A DNA stretch of 64,000 bases, from assembly GCA_963662175.1 (NCBI GenBank), contig OY759214.1, positions 77,016,037-77,080,036 on the forward strand, read 5' to 3'. Within the stretch, counting starts at the first letter, position 1, and the number at the start of each line of letters is the position of its first letter. Positions 43,116 to 54,205 of this stretch are shown here, in pieces. The notes beneath the pieces are model-generated. The model had not been told where the DNA came from and ran no database searches. It saw only the letters and a program-made list of their open reading frames with translations. A program made the translations under genes and the position numbers. Origin of the DNA: Aradus depressus. Taxonomy: Eukaryota > Arthropoda > Insecta > Hemiptera > Aradidae.

Positions 43116-44100
43116 AATTTTTGATCAAAAATAACATTGGGAAAACAACACATTTAATTTCTATGTTTGCGCATAATATGTGGTTGACAAAGTGAAGTTA
43201 GTCTGAAGATTTGCCCTCCAACTATTCAACGTGTTGATTGGTTTCTTAGTCAAGCCCTGCACTCCCTTCTCCAAGTTGTCCAATACAAGTTTTAATTGAT
43301 TGTTCTCCGCTTTCAACTAAACTCGATAAGTTCTTCAGGTGGCCCAACTCTGGAGTTTTAAACAGGTTAATGCATTAACAGAGGGAACAGACTCCAGACA
43401 AGTCAAACTTTTGTCAAATAGGAGGAAAGAGCTGTTTTTCAGACGCTCCTAGAAACGTCTTAATCGGGCCCTCTAACATTTAACTGAAACACTTATAAGT
43501 AGATCCCTGATTTAGTGCAGTAAAATATTAAAAAACGTGCAAGAAAAAGGCCAAAAAGTGCAACTAAAAATAAAGTGCTGCCATTAACTGTTGTCCTGGA
43601 AAAAAAAAATTGGATCTAATTTGTAAACTATTACAAAAGCATATATGTATAAAATGTTGATTAAAGAAATACTAGAGATATGCAAAATACAAAACCAGTT
43701 CACTACATTACTCGAAACCGAGAATTTGACTTCAATTAAATTGATATATATTTTCTACTTAAGCATATGATGTGGTGAGGAGGCATTTTTTGTAGCTGCT
43801 TATAATGTCAGGTTGTAAATCCAATCCAATACCTTCACCATTTATGACCGAATTGTAGATATTTTTTGAGTTGGTCGTATCTCAAATATGTTATAAATTT
43901 GTCTATTAACAAACTAACTTACAATTAAATTATCTAATTACGAAAAAATATGCAATTTTGTGCAGTTAGGTTTTTACTTCAACCTGCAAGTTTTATTTAA
44001 TTTATGTATATTATTCAGGATGAATTAATTCGTAAAAATAAATTGTTATTTAATGATTTCAAGCAAGCGAAAGAAAAAGAAAAAGAAAAAAAAAGAAATG
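43116..44100. other. Unassigned AT-rich region
   Basis: No gene or familiar repeat seen. Confidence 0.4.
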
Positions 44101-44300
44101 AGATAGCGCTCTTGCTTATTGAGCTCAAGATGGTTCGAAACCCGGCCGAGGTCCTAAGTTTAAGCTATGGTCCCGAGCCTTTTCCAGGCAACTAAACATG
44201 GGTAGGCAAAATTTAGGACTCTCATATTAGAATCGGGCTCATGGCCACCAGACGAAAGAGCGCTCTGGTTGTAGGCGATATGCCCTCGTAGTTAAAATCA
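44101..44300 (+). mobile_element. SINE-A, internally deleted
   Basis: From 'cttgcttattgagctcaaga' to 'gtaggcgatatgccctcgta'; part of the body and tail missing. Confidence 0.7.
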
Positions 44301-44345
44301 AAAAAATCAGAGCTCACTTCAAATAAAATCTGAAAAAACTGAAAC

Positions 44346-44556
44346 ATTTTAGTTTGAATAAGTAATTAGATGTGTCAGTCCAACAATTTTTTGTTTAAAC
44401 CACAACTAGTTTCGGCAATTTGCCATCTTCAGGTGGTGAAACTGAACATACATACACCAAAAATAAAAAAAATTGTTGGACTGATACATCTAATTACTTA
44501 TTTAACAAGTTAATCCACTAAATCTGCCTACCACCAAGAAATATATTTTAGTTTGA
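44346..44556. mobile_element. Family C element, complete, 12-bp target duplication
   Basis: ATTTTAGTTTGA at 44346-44357 and 44545-44556. Inverted arms run 44358-44393 and 44467-44501 ('taagtaattagatg' / 'catctaattactta'). A 43-bp tail (44502-44544) lies only on the right. The only other content is one hammerhead-like motif and a 30-bp spacer. At 187 bp it is the smallest complete member of this class here. Confidence 0.9.
44399..44437 (-). ncRNA. Hammerhead ribozyme-like motif, family C (best copy)
   Basis: Reverse strand: stem I ACCAC/GTGGT (5 bp), CTGAAGA, extra T, stem II GGC/GCC with loop AAATT, GAA, palindrome ACTAGT as stem III, H base T. All conserved core positions fit CTGANGA...GAA A...U H. 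The one departure from the textbook form is the extra base between A9 and stem II, a variation known in some natural hammerheads. The stem III loop has zero length, so catalysis would probably need two motifs pairing as a dimer. Confidence 0.7.
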
Positions 44557-44740
44557 TATTAATCTTTCGAAGGCCGTTTGGTTGTCAAAACACATTCTTA
44601 AAACCGAATAAAAAATTTTAAAAAAATATTTGTTAAGGACATATGCTTGATTTATTCGAAAACCTTAAGTCCTATTAGAAAATTGGATTCTACCAAAAAT
44701 GTTCCTTATTAAATTTCCAATTTCGTATTCAAAAATAAAA
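44557..44740. repeat. Repeat F fragment
   Basis: 'aaaatgttccttattaaatt' and 'tccaatttcgtattcaaaaa' phrases. Confidence 0.5.
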
Positions 44741-44744
44741 ACGA

Positions 44745-44800
44745 AAATCAGGGGCGTAGCCAGGGGGGAGCAGGCGGGGGCACGTGCCCCCCCCCCCCTG
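44745..44800. repeat. hAT-like terminus with poly(C)
   Basis: 'caggggcgtagccagggggg' is a terminus often seen on hAT-type elements, followed by a 14-C run. The matching other end was not found, although 45340-45378 ('tttgcccccc...') may be its decayed partner. Confidence 0.35.
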
Positions 44801-45054
44801 GCCAGAGCAAAATACCAAGATAAAAATTAAATAAACTAAAAAAATTGTTTTTATTAAAAATGGATTGCTTGCAAGTTACCAATAAGATCTTCCCGTGCGT
44901 CTGATCCATAAATCAGGAATCAGCTGTATATAACTTGTTAGCTGTATATAACAAAACAAGTCATATTACATTTATTTAAATATAGGTACATGAAATCGAT
45001 CATTTCATTTCCTCGCTCAAAATCGTCATTTATGTTATACTTTATACTCTTAAA

Positions 45055-45205
45055 GCTGATTTTACATGCGCAGTAAAAATGCAAAGCGCAGCAGCAGCAA
45101 ATGCACGCTATTAGATGTGAGTCATTTAATTCTAAAAGCACAGAAACCACAGCGTGCCTTTGCTGCTCCTGCGCTTTGCATTTTTGCTGCTCATGTAAAG
45201 TCAAT
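45055..45205. repeat. Short fold-back (hairpin MITE-like)
   Basis: 'gattttacatgcgcagtaaa' / 'aatgcaaagcgcagcagcag' on the left pairs with 'ctcctgcgctttgcattttt' / 'gctgctcatgtaaagtc' on the right; arms about 60 bp. Confidence 0.7.
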
Positions 45206-45506
45206 TTAAGTAGTACAGTCAGTGGTTACCTCAGGGGGAGCTTATAGAGGTCCGAGTCTCCCAAATTAATAACAAAAAGTCTGCAACGCTAACCACGGAA
45301 ATTGCGGGCTGTGCCCCCGGGAGTCTATAGTCCCCACCCTAGTAGTCTAACTTTGCCCCCCCCCCCCCCCCCCCCCCCGCTCAGAATCTCAGAAAGAAAA
45401 GAAAACGAAAGATTATTTCGAACTGGGGAAGTACATTGTGAGTGATTCACCCACAATTTTTGTATTTCTGGACGGAATATTATAAATTTTGTAATAAGCC
45501 GTAATA

Positions 45507-45507
<1 letters not shown>
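45206..45507. other. Spacer with long C run
   Basis: C run at about 45355-45378. A repeat H end phrase at 45421-45450 ('aactggggaagtacattgtg'). Confidence 0.45.

Positions 45508-45557
<50 letters not shown>
45508..45557. repeat. (TA)n microsatellite
   Basis: About 50 bp. Confidence 0.9.
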
Positions 45558-45558
<1 letters not shown>

Positions 45559-46067
45559 ACGTAATTAATAGAGTCTAATGTTATCTTAACTCATACTTCT
45601 TTCTGTCTGTTTGTGACTCATGCCCAGTTTAGAAAAAAGAAATGAGAATTGTGTATGATAAATGTCTCGTTACATTCAATTGCTCCATTGATAAATGCCA
45701 TTTTTTTTTTTTTTTTTTTCTGTCGAAGAGAGGCGGAACATATCGTTAGTGCTGTGAGTAGCAGAATAAACAGTGAGAGAGACATACGAACAACAAGATG
45801 TGTACATACAATTCTCCTTTAACAAGACGACACAGAAAAGAGGGACGTCCTCCTTCTTTGGATCTGTTTGTCACAACTCATTTTTCAAAATAAATAATTC
45901 TTTTGATTAAGTATTATAAAATATCTTATGTGTCCATAATAGGACTTACTTTACGTTTGTACATATCACACTCCCTCACCCCCATCCTCCTCAAATATGT
46001 CCCAAGTTGACATTATTGGGTACACCAAAGTAACCTATTATTATCATCGGTTTTCTTTGTTTCATAT
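45558..46067. other. Unassigned spacer with repeat G fragment
   Basis: 45935-46050 resembles a repeat G arm. A T run lies at 45702-45719. No gene. Confidence 0.4.
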
Positions 46068-46300
46068 GACTTTTTTTTTTCTTTTTTTTTTGGTGCACCT
46101 GATCCCCTGAAGGGGGGTCGGTCACATCACCCTTTTATATCGGTAACCTTCTCCGGTTTATTTGCACTTTTTTTATTTAATTGTTGCTGTAGACGGTTGT
46201 GGACCGGCTCGATGACAACGGTCCACAGTCGTCCTTGTTTTCCACGAGTGACTTTGTGAGTGGTTTCCTTGTAGCTAGTAGTCAGTAGCGTAGACTTTTT
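46068..46300 (-). mobile_element. R1-like LINE 3' UTR, subfamily 1
   Basis: T-rich tail (46070-46091), then 'ggtgcacctgatcccctgaa' and 'gggtcggtcacatcaccctt', the reverse of 10900-10943. Only UTR remains. Confidence 0.75.
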
Positions 46301-46782
46301 TTTAACTTCCAAGCATATAGTGTAGTTATTGTAATTTGTCCGAAAATCGAAATCAACATTTTCAACATATTTTTACGTTTCAAGATCATTACAGTATTTT
46401 AACACTATTTTTGGAAAGAAGTATGTGTGTGTGCGTGTACCATAAAAATTGTAGGAACCCATTAACGGATAATCGGATTGTAATGAAATTAAACATGTAG
46501 TATTCTTAAAAGCCAAATTGAAAAAAAGAGTGTGTGACGTCTCAAAAATCTTATCAGGAGTGGGGACTGTGAGTGGAGGTTGAGCATAAAAATGGTTCAA
46601 CCTCATTAACGGATTATAGGATTGTCATGAAAATTTACATGTAGTAGTTTTAAAAGCAAAATAAAAAAAATAGGCCATGTGACCTATGTGCATTTGCATA
46701 TCAATTAAAAATCGATGTAATAGATTAAATTAAATTAAATGAATAAATAATTATGTACTGAATAAAATGCCTAATTTTGTGA
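46301..46782. other. Unassigned spacer with a local duplication
   Basis: Two related segments: 'acccattaacggataatcgg' (46458) and 'cctcattaacggattatagg' (46602), each followed by 'attgt.atgaaa' and 'catgtagta', about 145 bp apart. Confidence 0.45.
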
Positions 46783-47106
46783 TAGGTTAGGTTGGGTTTT
46801 CTGACTCATGCCCGGGGTTTAACTACGAGGTCATATCGCTTACTACCAGAGCGCTCTTTCGTCACTCTGGTGGACATGAGCCCGACTCTACTGTGGGAGT
46901 CCTCAATTTTACCTACCCTAAATTTTTATTCACCTAGGGCAGGGGTCTTTAACGAGTACCTGAGTACAGGCTCGGGACTATCGCTTAACGTCCCATCCGA
47001 AGGACGGCGTGCTTAAATTTATTTTACCTCTCAGATAAAATAAACTAAGGACCAAGGTCGGGTTTCGAATCCACGATCTTGAGTTCAGAAGGCAAGCACG
47101 CATATA
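46783..47106 (-). mobile_element. SINE-A, near full length
   Basis: From 'ggttaggttgggttttctga' to 'caagcacgcatata', lacking the first bases of the head. Confidence 0.85.
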
Positions 47107-48504
47107 AGATGTATTGGGTGTTAATAACAAGTTGACTCAAAAACTACTGAATTGATTTTGATGGAAAAGTTCACTTAGTTAGAAATGCCACCTTTGTAGT
47201 CTTAAAATACGGCTCAGTAATTTCCTCTGATTTAGGGTGCAAAGAGGCGAAACACACACAGCCTGCTTGTATTTTTCTACAATCTGTACAAAATTTACAA
47301 TAGGTAGAAGTGAACATGAAATAAAAATGTACAATTGATGGGAGAAGCCAGCTAGTGCTGACACTCCCTTAGACAGTCTCGTTATTTATTCAAAGAAGAT
47401 CGCGAGGCCAGCGTCATCTTAGGCGGCGTGGAGGGTTGTCGGGATGGGACTGAAAATGAAATGACTTGAAATGGAATTTCTGGAAGCGGAGTTGAATTAG
47501 GTCTTGGACATAGGCGACTCAAACAAAGGCTGTACCAGGACTTAGTATTTAAACCCTTTATTTTATTATATATTTGTGTATAGCATCTTGTATCTTGCTG
47601 GTCCAAATAAATGTTGTTGTCCGGGAATCGTGTTCACAAACACACAAACATTCTTTTTTAATTTTTTTTTTGGAATTTGTAGGTCGGAATATATAAAATT
47701 CTGCTGAAAACTCAGCATCGAATTTCTAACCGATTACATAACTTCTCATATACTTTGGCAAAGTAAAAGACTGTCTATAATCCATTCGAGGACAAATTGA
47801 CACCGTTCTCAGAGTGTTATTATTGAGGAGAGCTAGAATTGATTAGGAAGCTCATGGAACAGAGCCCCAGTTAAATTTTCATCTGGTCCCCTGAAAAGAG
47901 GCTGCAGTACAAATTCCTTCGTTTCAAGGTAACTGACAGAAACCATTTTCACTTGGCTCCCTCCCCTTTGCCTCTCTGATAAATTATTCACTTTTTCATT
48001 TAAAACACTTACATTTCTACTTTCCTGTTCAACACAGTAAATCCTACACTTTTCATACAAATTCTCTTATTTCGTTTTTCCCATTTTTTTTTTCTTTTGT
48101 AAAATGAACAACTAATAAACATAAATAATGAGTAACTGATCAAAAATTGAAAATCCGTATGTATTGACTTGACAACCCTCTCCAGTCATTTCTCAAGCAG
48201 CCATTACAAGACATTTCACTCGTTACAACTTAAAACGTATTTTAGAAAAAAATTTCAAATCAATAAATGCCGTTAGTTACTTTATAGATTGATTTGCCCT
48301 GAATAGAATGACATCTTGTACGTTCACGTATGTTCAATAGAATCGTCGGCATCGTTTGCAAACGACTAAACAATGGGAAAGATTGAATTCCTGGAACCGG
48401 GCTGTGCGGAATTTAGTCCCACGATCAATCAATCAATATTCAATTTATATCGAACAAAGGAAGTAGAAATATATTATTTTAAATAATTAATTAATTAAAT
48501 AATA
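47107..48504. other. Mostly unassigned region
   Basis: 47695-47770 is a reverse repeat H hairpin end. Elsewhere no gene is recognised; open frames near 47382 and 47833 show no known motif. Confidence 0.4.
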
Positions 48505-48780
48505 ACAGGACTTACTTATACCAACCACTTTTGTACAGATCACCCTCTCTCCCTTCTCCTCAATTCATTTCATACTGAGTATATGAAAGTTTTATTTTTT
48601 TTAAATTATTTATTGTATTTAAGCAATTTCTTCTTTATCTCATTGTATAATGTAATTTTGAGAGTGACTTTCTTATTCCCAGTGAAACCAGCATGAAATG
48701 AATTTGAGAAATGGGAGGTGGAGAGAGAGTGATCAGTAAAAATATGTTGATATAAGAAAGTCCTGTTATGGACACATCAA
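48505..48780. mobile_element. Repeat G, fold-back MITE-like copy
   Basis: 'aggacttacttataccaacc' at 48508 pairs with 'ttgatataagaaagtcct' near 48765, and 'ctcaattcatttcatactg' with 'catgaaatgaatttgag'. Half-copies occur near 2750, 31705, 39620, 45935, 51120 and 61085. Confidence 0.65.
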
Positions 48781-48807
48781 TTATACATTTTTCCTTTTTT
48801 TTTTTAT

Positions 48808-49148
48808 AGGTTAGGTTAGGTTTTATGGCTCATGCCCGGGCTTTTAACTACGAGGTCATATCGCCTACTACCAGACAGCTATTTCGTCACTCTGGTGGAC
48901 ATAAGCCCGACTCTACTGTGGGAGTTCTAAATTTTTATTCACCTAGGGCAGGGGTCTTTAACGAATACCTGACATCGAACAGGCTCGGGACCATCGCTTA
49001 ACGTCCCATCCGAAGGACGGCGTGGTTAAGTTTATTTTACTTCCCAGATAATATACTATGGGTCTCGGTGGGTTTCGAACCCACGTTCTTGAGCTCAGAA
49101 GCCAAGCACGCATACCACTGAGCTACCGGCGCGCCGCGGCGCCCTCTC
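48808..49148 (-). mobile_element. SINE-A, near full length
   Basis: Tail 'ggttaggttaggttttatgg' to head 'gagctaccggcgcgccgcgg'; lacks about 15 bp in the 'agagcgctc' part. Confidence 0.85.
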
Positions 49149-49179
49149 CACTTTTATATAAATTTTATTTAAAATCAAC

Positions 49180-50620
49180 CAATAAATTTTTTTTTTTTTA
49201 ATTCGCTGCAATGCGTTACAGTTTAAAAATTACTTTAAAATATTTCCTACAGAAATATATTTCACATTTCTTAAAGCACTACAACTTTGGTCGGAAATTT
49301 TATAAGAAACGTTTTGATGAGTCAATTTTTTTTTTCGATAGGTTAAACTGTTTTTCGCGAAAGTCGAGAAAAAGTCCTAAAATGTCGTTCTGATACTTTT
49401 TTTTAAACTAAGTACATTTTACAAGACACTACTTACATTTATGACATGGCCACAACTCTCTTCAAATAAAAATTGTAGAGAAAATTTAACGACAAATTTT
49501 ATATGGAATACGATTTTTTGAAAGTTGCCCAGTTTACGAAATTAATGCGGAAAACCATCCTATAATATCATTCTGGAGCCTATTTTTTTGGATGGTTTTC
49601 CGCATTAATTTCGTAAACTGGGCAACTTTCAAAAAATCATATTTCATATAAAATGTATCGTACGATTTTCTCTAAAATTTTTATCTAAAAAGAATTCTGA
49701 TCAAATCATAAATATATGTAGTATCTTGTAAAATGTACTTAGGTTCTGAAATAAGTGGTCTCAATTTTCGATCTACTTTAGCGCATGTGCACACAGACAG
49801 ACATCATAGCGAAAACGCTGAAGGCATATTCAGAAGATCTTGGAACGTGAAAAACCAAAAAAAAAACACAGGAAAGGAAGTAAGAATAGTTCACTTAGAA
49901 AATTGAATTGTAACTGGAATCAATATGAAAGATAAAAAAAAAAAAAAACGAGAAAGAGGAGGCTAAATTTTTTTCTTATATGTCTCTGGCCAATGCTATT
50001 GGTAGTATTGGAGTACCTTATGAAAATGAAATTGGTAAAGTAAAACCTGTTGCAGTATTTTGCTGGGGGGAGATCGAATGAAATTGGACCAATAAAGAAA
50101 TTTAATAAAGTCAATTTGTAAAATGAAAAATGACAGACATTGCTCGTATAGATCCCATGTTTGGTTTAATAAGTAACATTTTTTAATGAATTATAAAAAA
50201 ATTTAAGCATCGGTCTTCTGATAGGACGAATCGTCTTCGCGTAAATCATGCGAAGGTCTAAAAAAAATGGGTTTCGAGATGTCGTTTTAGGACTATTTTC
50301 AAATAAAATGTCGGTTCAGTCATAAATAAGCGTTATCTTGTAAAACGTACTTAGCGCTTGAAGTATAGTAGTCTCAATTTTCGTATGATTTCGGTCAAAA
50401 TCTATTCAGGCGTAAGTTACCACCTGTGACGTCCTCATCTCAAATTTCACGTTCATTGCTACAATCGTTTAAGGGCGCTCCAAAGTGCAACATACAATCA
50501 TCACGAAAATGATCAAAATGTTCAAGGTACATAGTAAAATTCCATTAAAAACTCGATCTCGAATTTTTTCACAATTTCAATATTTTCTTATAATAAAGGA
50601 GAACTGCTGACCTCTATCGA
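49180..50620. repeat. Repeat F copies
   Basis: Two or more units with 'gcgaaagtcgagaaaaagtc' and 'ttcgataggttaaactg'. An inverted repeat at about 49490-49665 has arms of about 70 bp ('ttgaaagttgcccagtttac' and its reverse). 49920-50120 is an unrelated spacer. Confidence 0.5.
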
Positions 50621-50979
50621 AAGATAAAAAAAAAAATAATCTCAAGCAGCAAACAGGCTAAAACAATAATACTATTTCTCTGGTCACAGGGAATAATTTG
50701 GTAAGTCTAAATTCGTAACTGATCAGGGCAACACTTTTTTTTACTTTTGCATTAATCGTGTAAGTCCAGTTTTTGGAATAAATAAATTATTTTTGCATCA
50801 TTATTAATCACATACCTTCTAAATCTATAGATTCATTCTTCCTATAGGACTGAATGAAAATGAATATTTTTGGAATTTTCCCTTAGTTACCTACCTAATC
50901 ATTCCCCATTACTTGCCTAATTATTTACCATACTTTTCGAAATACTCGTGAATGATGCCTCTTTAAAGTTGATTTAACC
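50621..50979. other. Unassigned spacer
   Basis: No gene or repeat recognised. Confidence 0.4.
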
Positions 50980-51130
50980 GAAACGCCCTCATGCAAGACG
51001 CTGTGCATCTCGTGGAGGTAAGCTGTATTTGAGCATACTCACCGACATCTGTTGCAGCTTCATTGGCAGCGGAGTCTGCCAGTTCGTTACCCTGGAGACC
51101 TACGAGTCTCACAATACTTTCATGTACCCA
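50980..51130 (-). pseudogene. LINE RNase H-like fragment
   Basis: Reverse strand encodes 'VGLQGNELADSAANEAATDV', matching the 'HvGi.GNe.AD..A..A' motif that closes the RNase H domain of I- and Jockey-type LINEs. The upstream catalytic residues are not seen and the left flank has turned into other sequence. Short relic. Confidence 0.5.
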
Positions 51131-52680
51131 GTAATGCCAGTAAAAAGTAAATTTAAGACGGGTGAGGAAGAGGAAGAGTGACTTGTACATTAGTGATGGG
51201 TATAAGAAAAGGATATTATGGTCATATCACATATTTTTATATGTCAATAGAACTATCAAGAATAATATGTCTCTATGTCGATTTGTTACGGATCTTTCAC
51301 TTGGAAACTATATAGGTTTATACCACGGTAAGTTATCAAGCAGCTGAGAAACAAGACAAATTGTACGTCACAGTACACTAAGGTGCCGTCTGTACCGCAG
51401 CAGTGTACAATAAATTTGCGAGGTTAACGTACACATAATTGTCATTTTTTGGCGCATGAGACAGAATAAAAATGGATATTCAAAAACAGGTAACAATATC
51501 AGAAACCTTGGATGGACCTTTGCCAGGAGGTCTAATTTTGTATCCTATTTTTAAATTTATAATAAAAAATTTGCATCTATTCTTCTCCACAATATTAAGT
51601 TTTAAACTGGTTTCTAGAAGATCGTGAACTTTTTACATTTTTATTTTTCCATTTTTTTAAAGGATACAAAATATCTGACAAAGATATATGATAATCACTA
51701 TTCAGTTATATATCAGCTGTGTTACGAAGTCTCTAATAGTTTTTCCAGTTTCACAGGAACAATTTGAAATTTATTTAAAAACATCTGCCAACCACCCAAA
51801 GAAGTATTGTAACCATGCGAAAACTCGAATGTGTATGTGTTTGGAAAGTTGTGAGCGCTCTAATAAAAAAAACCTTTGTAGCTATGAACTTACAATTTGG
51901 AATGTAGAGGTCACATGTACTAACTTAGATCTGATTAGATTTTGGCTGAAATCGGACAAGGCATTTCAAAATACCTCTTATATGAATTTACGATCGAATC
52001 AAAAATCTTTTAAGTAAAAGTTGTGAAGAAGAGATCCATTTTATATGAAATACGAGTTTTTGCTGGTCGCCCGGTTTGCGAGATACATACCGAAAATTGT
52101 TCTGAAAAAGAAAAACAAATATTTGGCCATTAAAAGACTTTATTACACCAACCACGCTTTTACAGATCACACTCACCAGTTGTCTGCGGTACATCACATA
52201 TATTTAATACGTCACCTTAATACTACAACTAGATAGTATGGGATAATTGTACCATTAGTTGTATTTTGCAGGTAACTTTGTTGTACTAGAAGTAGACAAC
52301 TCTAAGAAAATATGTTAAGAACTTATGTAAAAAAGTCAGTAGTTCAATTTGGATCATTCTACTACTGATCATATACAACAATGTACACTTTTTGTTAGTA
52401 AAAACATTATTCTACGTAGATATAGAAAACAAACACAAATCACTAATAAAACTAACAAATAAAACTAATAAAACTAATGAGAGGGGCGTAAATGACCATA
52501 GCAGTTGAGCGCCCTCATTCCCTAATTCTTCTTCTTCTTCTACAACAGCTGATTCAAAAAAAAAAAAAAGTTGCGTTTTTCTCAAAACTTTTTTCTCAAA
52601 ACTAAATTTCGAGATGTCTGTTTCTATTATAGAAACTATATTTAAACATTACTTATTTTTTACTAAATTATGTTTCTTTA
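51131..52680. other. Repeat G and F fragments in spacer
   Basis: 51120-51230 is repeat G-like. 51890-52110 is repeat F-like ('ctgattagattttggctgaa'). Remaining stretches are unassigned, with no gene. Confidence 0.4.
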
Positions 52681-52685
52681 AGATA

Positions 52686-52721
52686 GCCTGACGATGAGGG
52701 CAATCTCGAAAGCTGGCTAGC
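52686..52721 (+). ncRNA. Hammerhead-like motif, family A solo copy
   Basis: GC, CTGACGA, T, GAGG-GCAA-TCTC, GAA, AGCTGGCT, A, GC. Core intact; stem II pairs with one G-U; stem I only 2 bp. It lies in a partial family A arm that continues to about 52800. Confidence 0.55.
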
Positions 52722-52800
52722 AAATAACATCTGTGAGAGAGACTACATTTCTATTTTGCTTCACAGGTTGCAGGTATTATGACAAGTGAAAACTAATTAA

Positions 52801-52969
52801 CTGTCATTATTGCAGAGATATTGTGAAATAATTCAAATGAAATAAAACTCGTTTATTTGTGTTTACTTCATTAGTCAATAATCACTTGACTGTCTGTCGG
52901 GTTGGACCATACTCTCCCTCTCCTAGCTTCTGTCAGTATTATGGTTAACATTGGTGGCATTTTTATTAC
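52801..52969. other. Unassigned spacer
   Basis: Nothing recognised. Confidence 0.4.
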
Positions 52970-53152
52970 ATCCCCAGCTATATGACGTATAAGAGAAGTT
53001 ATGTAATCGGTCAAAAATTCCATGCAAAGTTTTCAACATAACAACTTCTAAGTTGAGGAACGCGGACATATTGTGGAATTTGTAATAAATAAATAAAACA
53101 AGCTTATTTTTTGAAATGTTGTCTATTCCACTAAAGATATCTATAAAAATAC

Positions 53153-53187
53153 AACTACCGGTTTCGGCTTCACACCATCGTCAGGTC
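53153..53187 (-). ncRNA. Hammerhead-like motif, family D left arm
   Basis: Reverse strand: GAC, CTGACGA, T, GG...CC, GAA, palindrome ACCGGT, A, GTT. Core intact; stem I has a G-U pair and stem II only two firm pairs. Confidence 0.55.
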
Positions 53188-53644
53188 TAGTTATGAACTA
53201 AGTTAGTTTGCAGAGTGTGACCCCTCCAATACCTCTCTGGTGAAAGGTGCCACTTCAATTAGGGAATCCCCCGGCTTAACCGTTAGCTACATCATGAAAT
53301 ATTTGACAGAACACTAATTTTTCTTAATTTACATAAAATAACATCTTGCCCCTTTGCTATAACCCTGAACTAGTTCTATTTCCACATATACCTATGTTTG
53401 TTATTATCTGTTATTATTATAGGTTTCCATATATATGTTATTATCTGTTATGTTTTTTAGTTTTATTTTTTACTTATTAGTCAAAAGATGTTATTTTATG
53501 TAAATTAAGAAAAATTAGTGTTTTGTCAAATATTTCATAATGTAGCTAACGGTTAAGCCGGGGGATTCCCTAATTGAAGTGGCACCTTTCACCAGAGAGG
53601 TATTGGAGGGGTCGCACTCTGCAAACTAACTTAGTTCATAACTA

Positions 53645-53679
53645 GACCTGACGATGGTGTGAAGCCGAAACCGGTAGTT
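53645..53679 (+). ncRNA. Hammerhead-like motif, family D right arm
   Basis: Same sequence as the left arm on the opposite strand, so transcripts from either strand would carry it. Confidence 0.55.
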
Positions 53680-54082
53680 GTATTTTTATAAATATCTTTA
53701 GTGGAATAGACAACATTTCAAAAAATAAGCTTGTTTTATTTATTTTTCAACATAATTTCATGTTTTCCAACCTCCTCTTTGTATTGGTAGGAAATCCGAA
53801 CCCCCCTAACGACAACATCTATCAATTTTCGACCCAATCGTCCAAAGAATAGAATGAAAGTATCAACACAAAATTTCATGAATTCAAAACATTGACAGCA
53901 CATTGATTTTCAGCGGAGGGAAGAAGGGATCAGAGACGGGGCTCTATTCACAAACTCCAATAACTGCCAATGTAATGAATTTAACGGAGCCCATATGTAA
54001 GTCAACTATTGAATATTAGCGCAAAGTCAATGGTTCATTTTAATTGAATATTAGCGCAATACGTATTATTTACCTGTGGTCG

Positions 54083-54205
54083 CCCCCGACCCGCCATAGC
54101 CTCACTAAAGCACTTTCCCAGATCTCGAGCTCCCTTCACAAAGATGAAGATGGGGTAATGATGCACACGTGCAAGGTGCATCCAAAAACAATAAAAGGGT
54201 AAAGG
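54083..54205 (+). mobile_element. R1-like LINE 3' UTR, subfamily 2
   Basis: 'ccgccatagcctcact', 'gatctcgagctccctt' and the tail 'ccaaaaacaataaaagg' match 23320-23430 and 41990-42065. Confidence 0.65.

Larger units (their letters stand above)
53030..53755. mobile_element. Fold-back element, family D, 12-bp target duplication
   Basis: TTTTCAACATAA at 53030-53041 and 53744-53755. A 45-bp tail (53042-53086) lies on the left only. Arms 53087-53348 and 53478-53743 are about 260 bp and nearly identical. A fragment with the same tail occurs at 60097-60145. One hammerhead-like motif per arm. Confidence 0.9.
52970..54010. repeat. Repeat H split by fold-back D
   Basis: Hairpin end at 52972-53010 and the 'gcaaagttttcaacata' phrase (53025-53041) resume at 53744 as 'ttttcaacataatttcatgt', then units to 54010. 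Confidence 0.65.
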
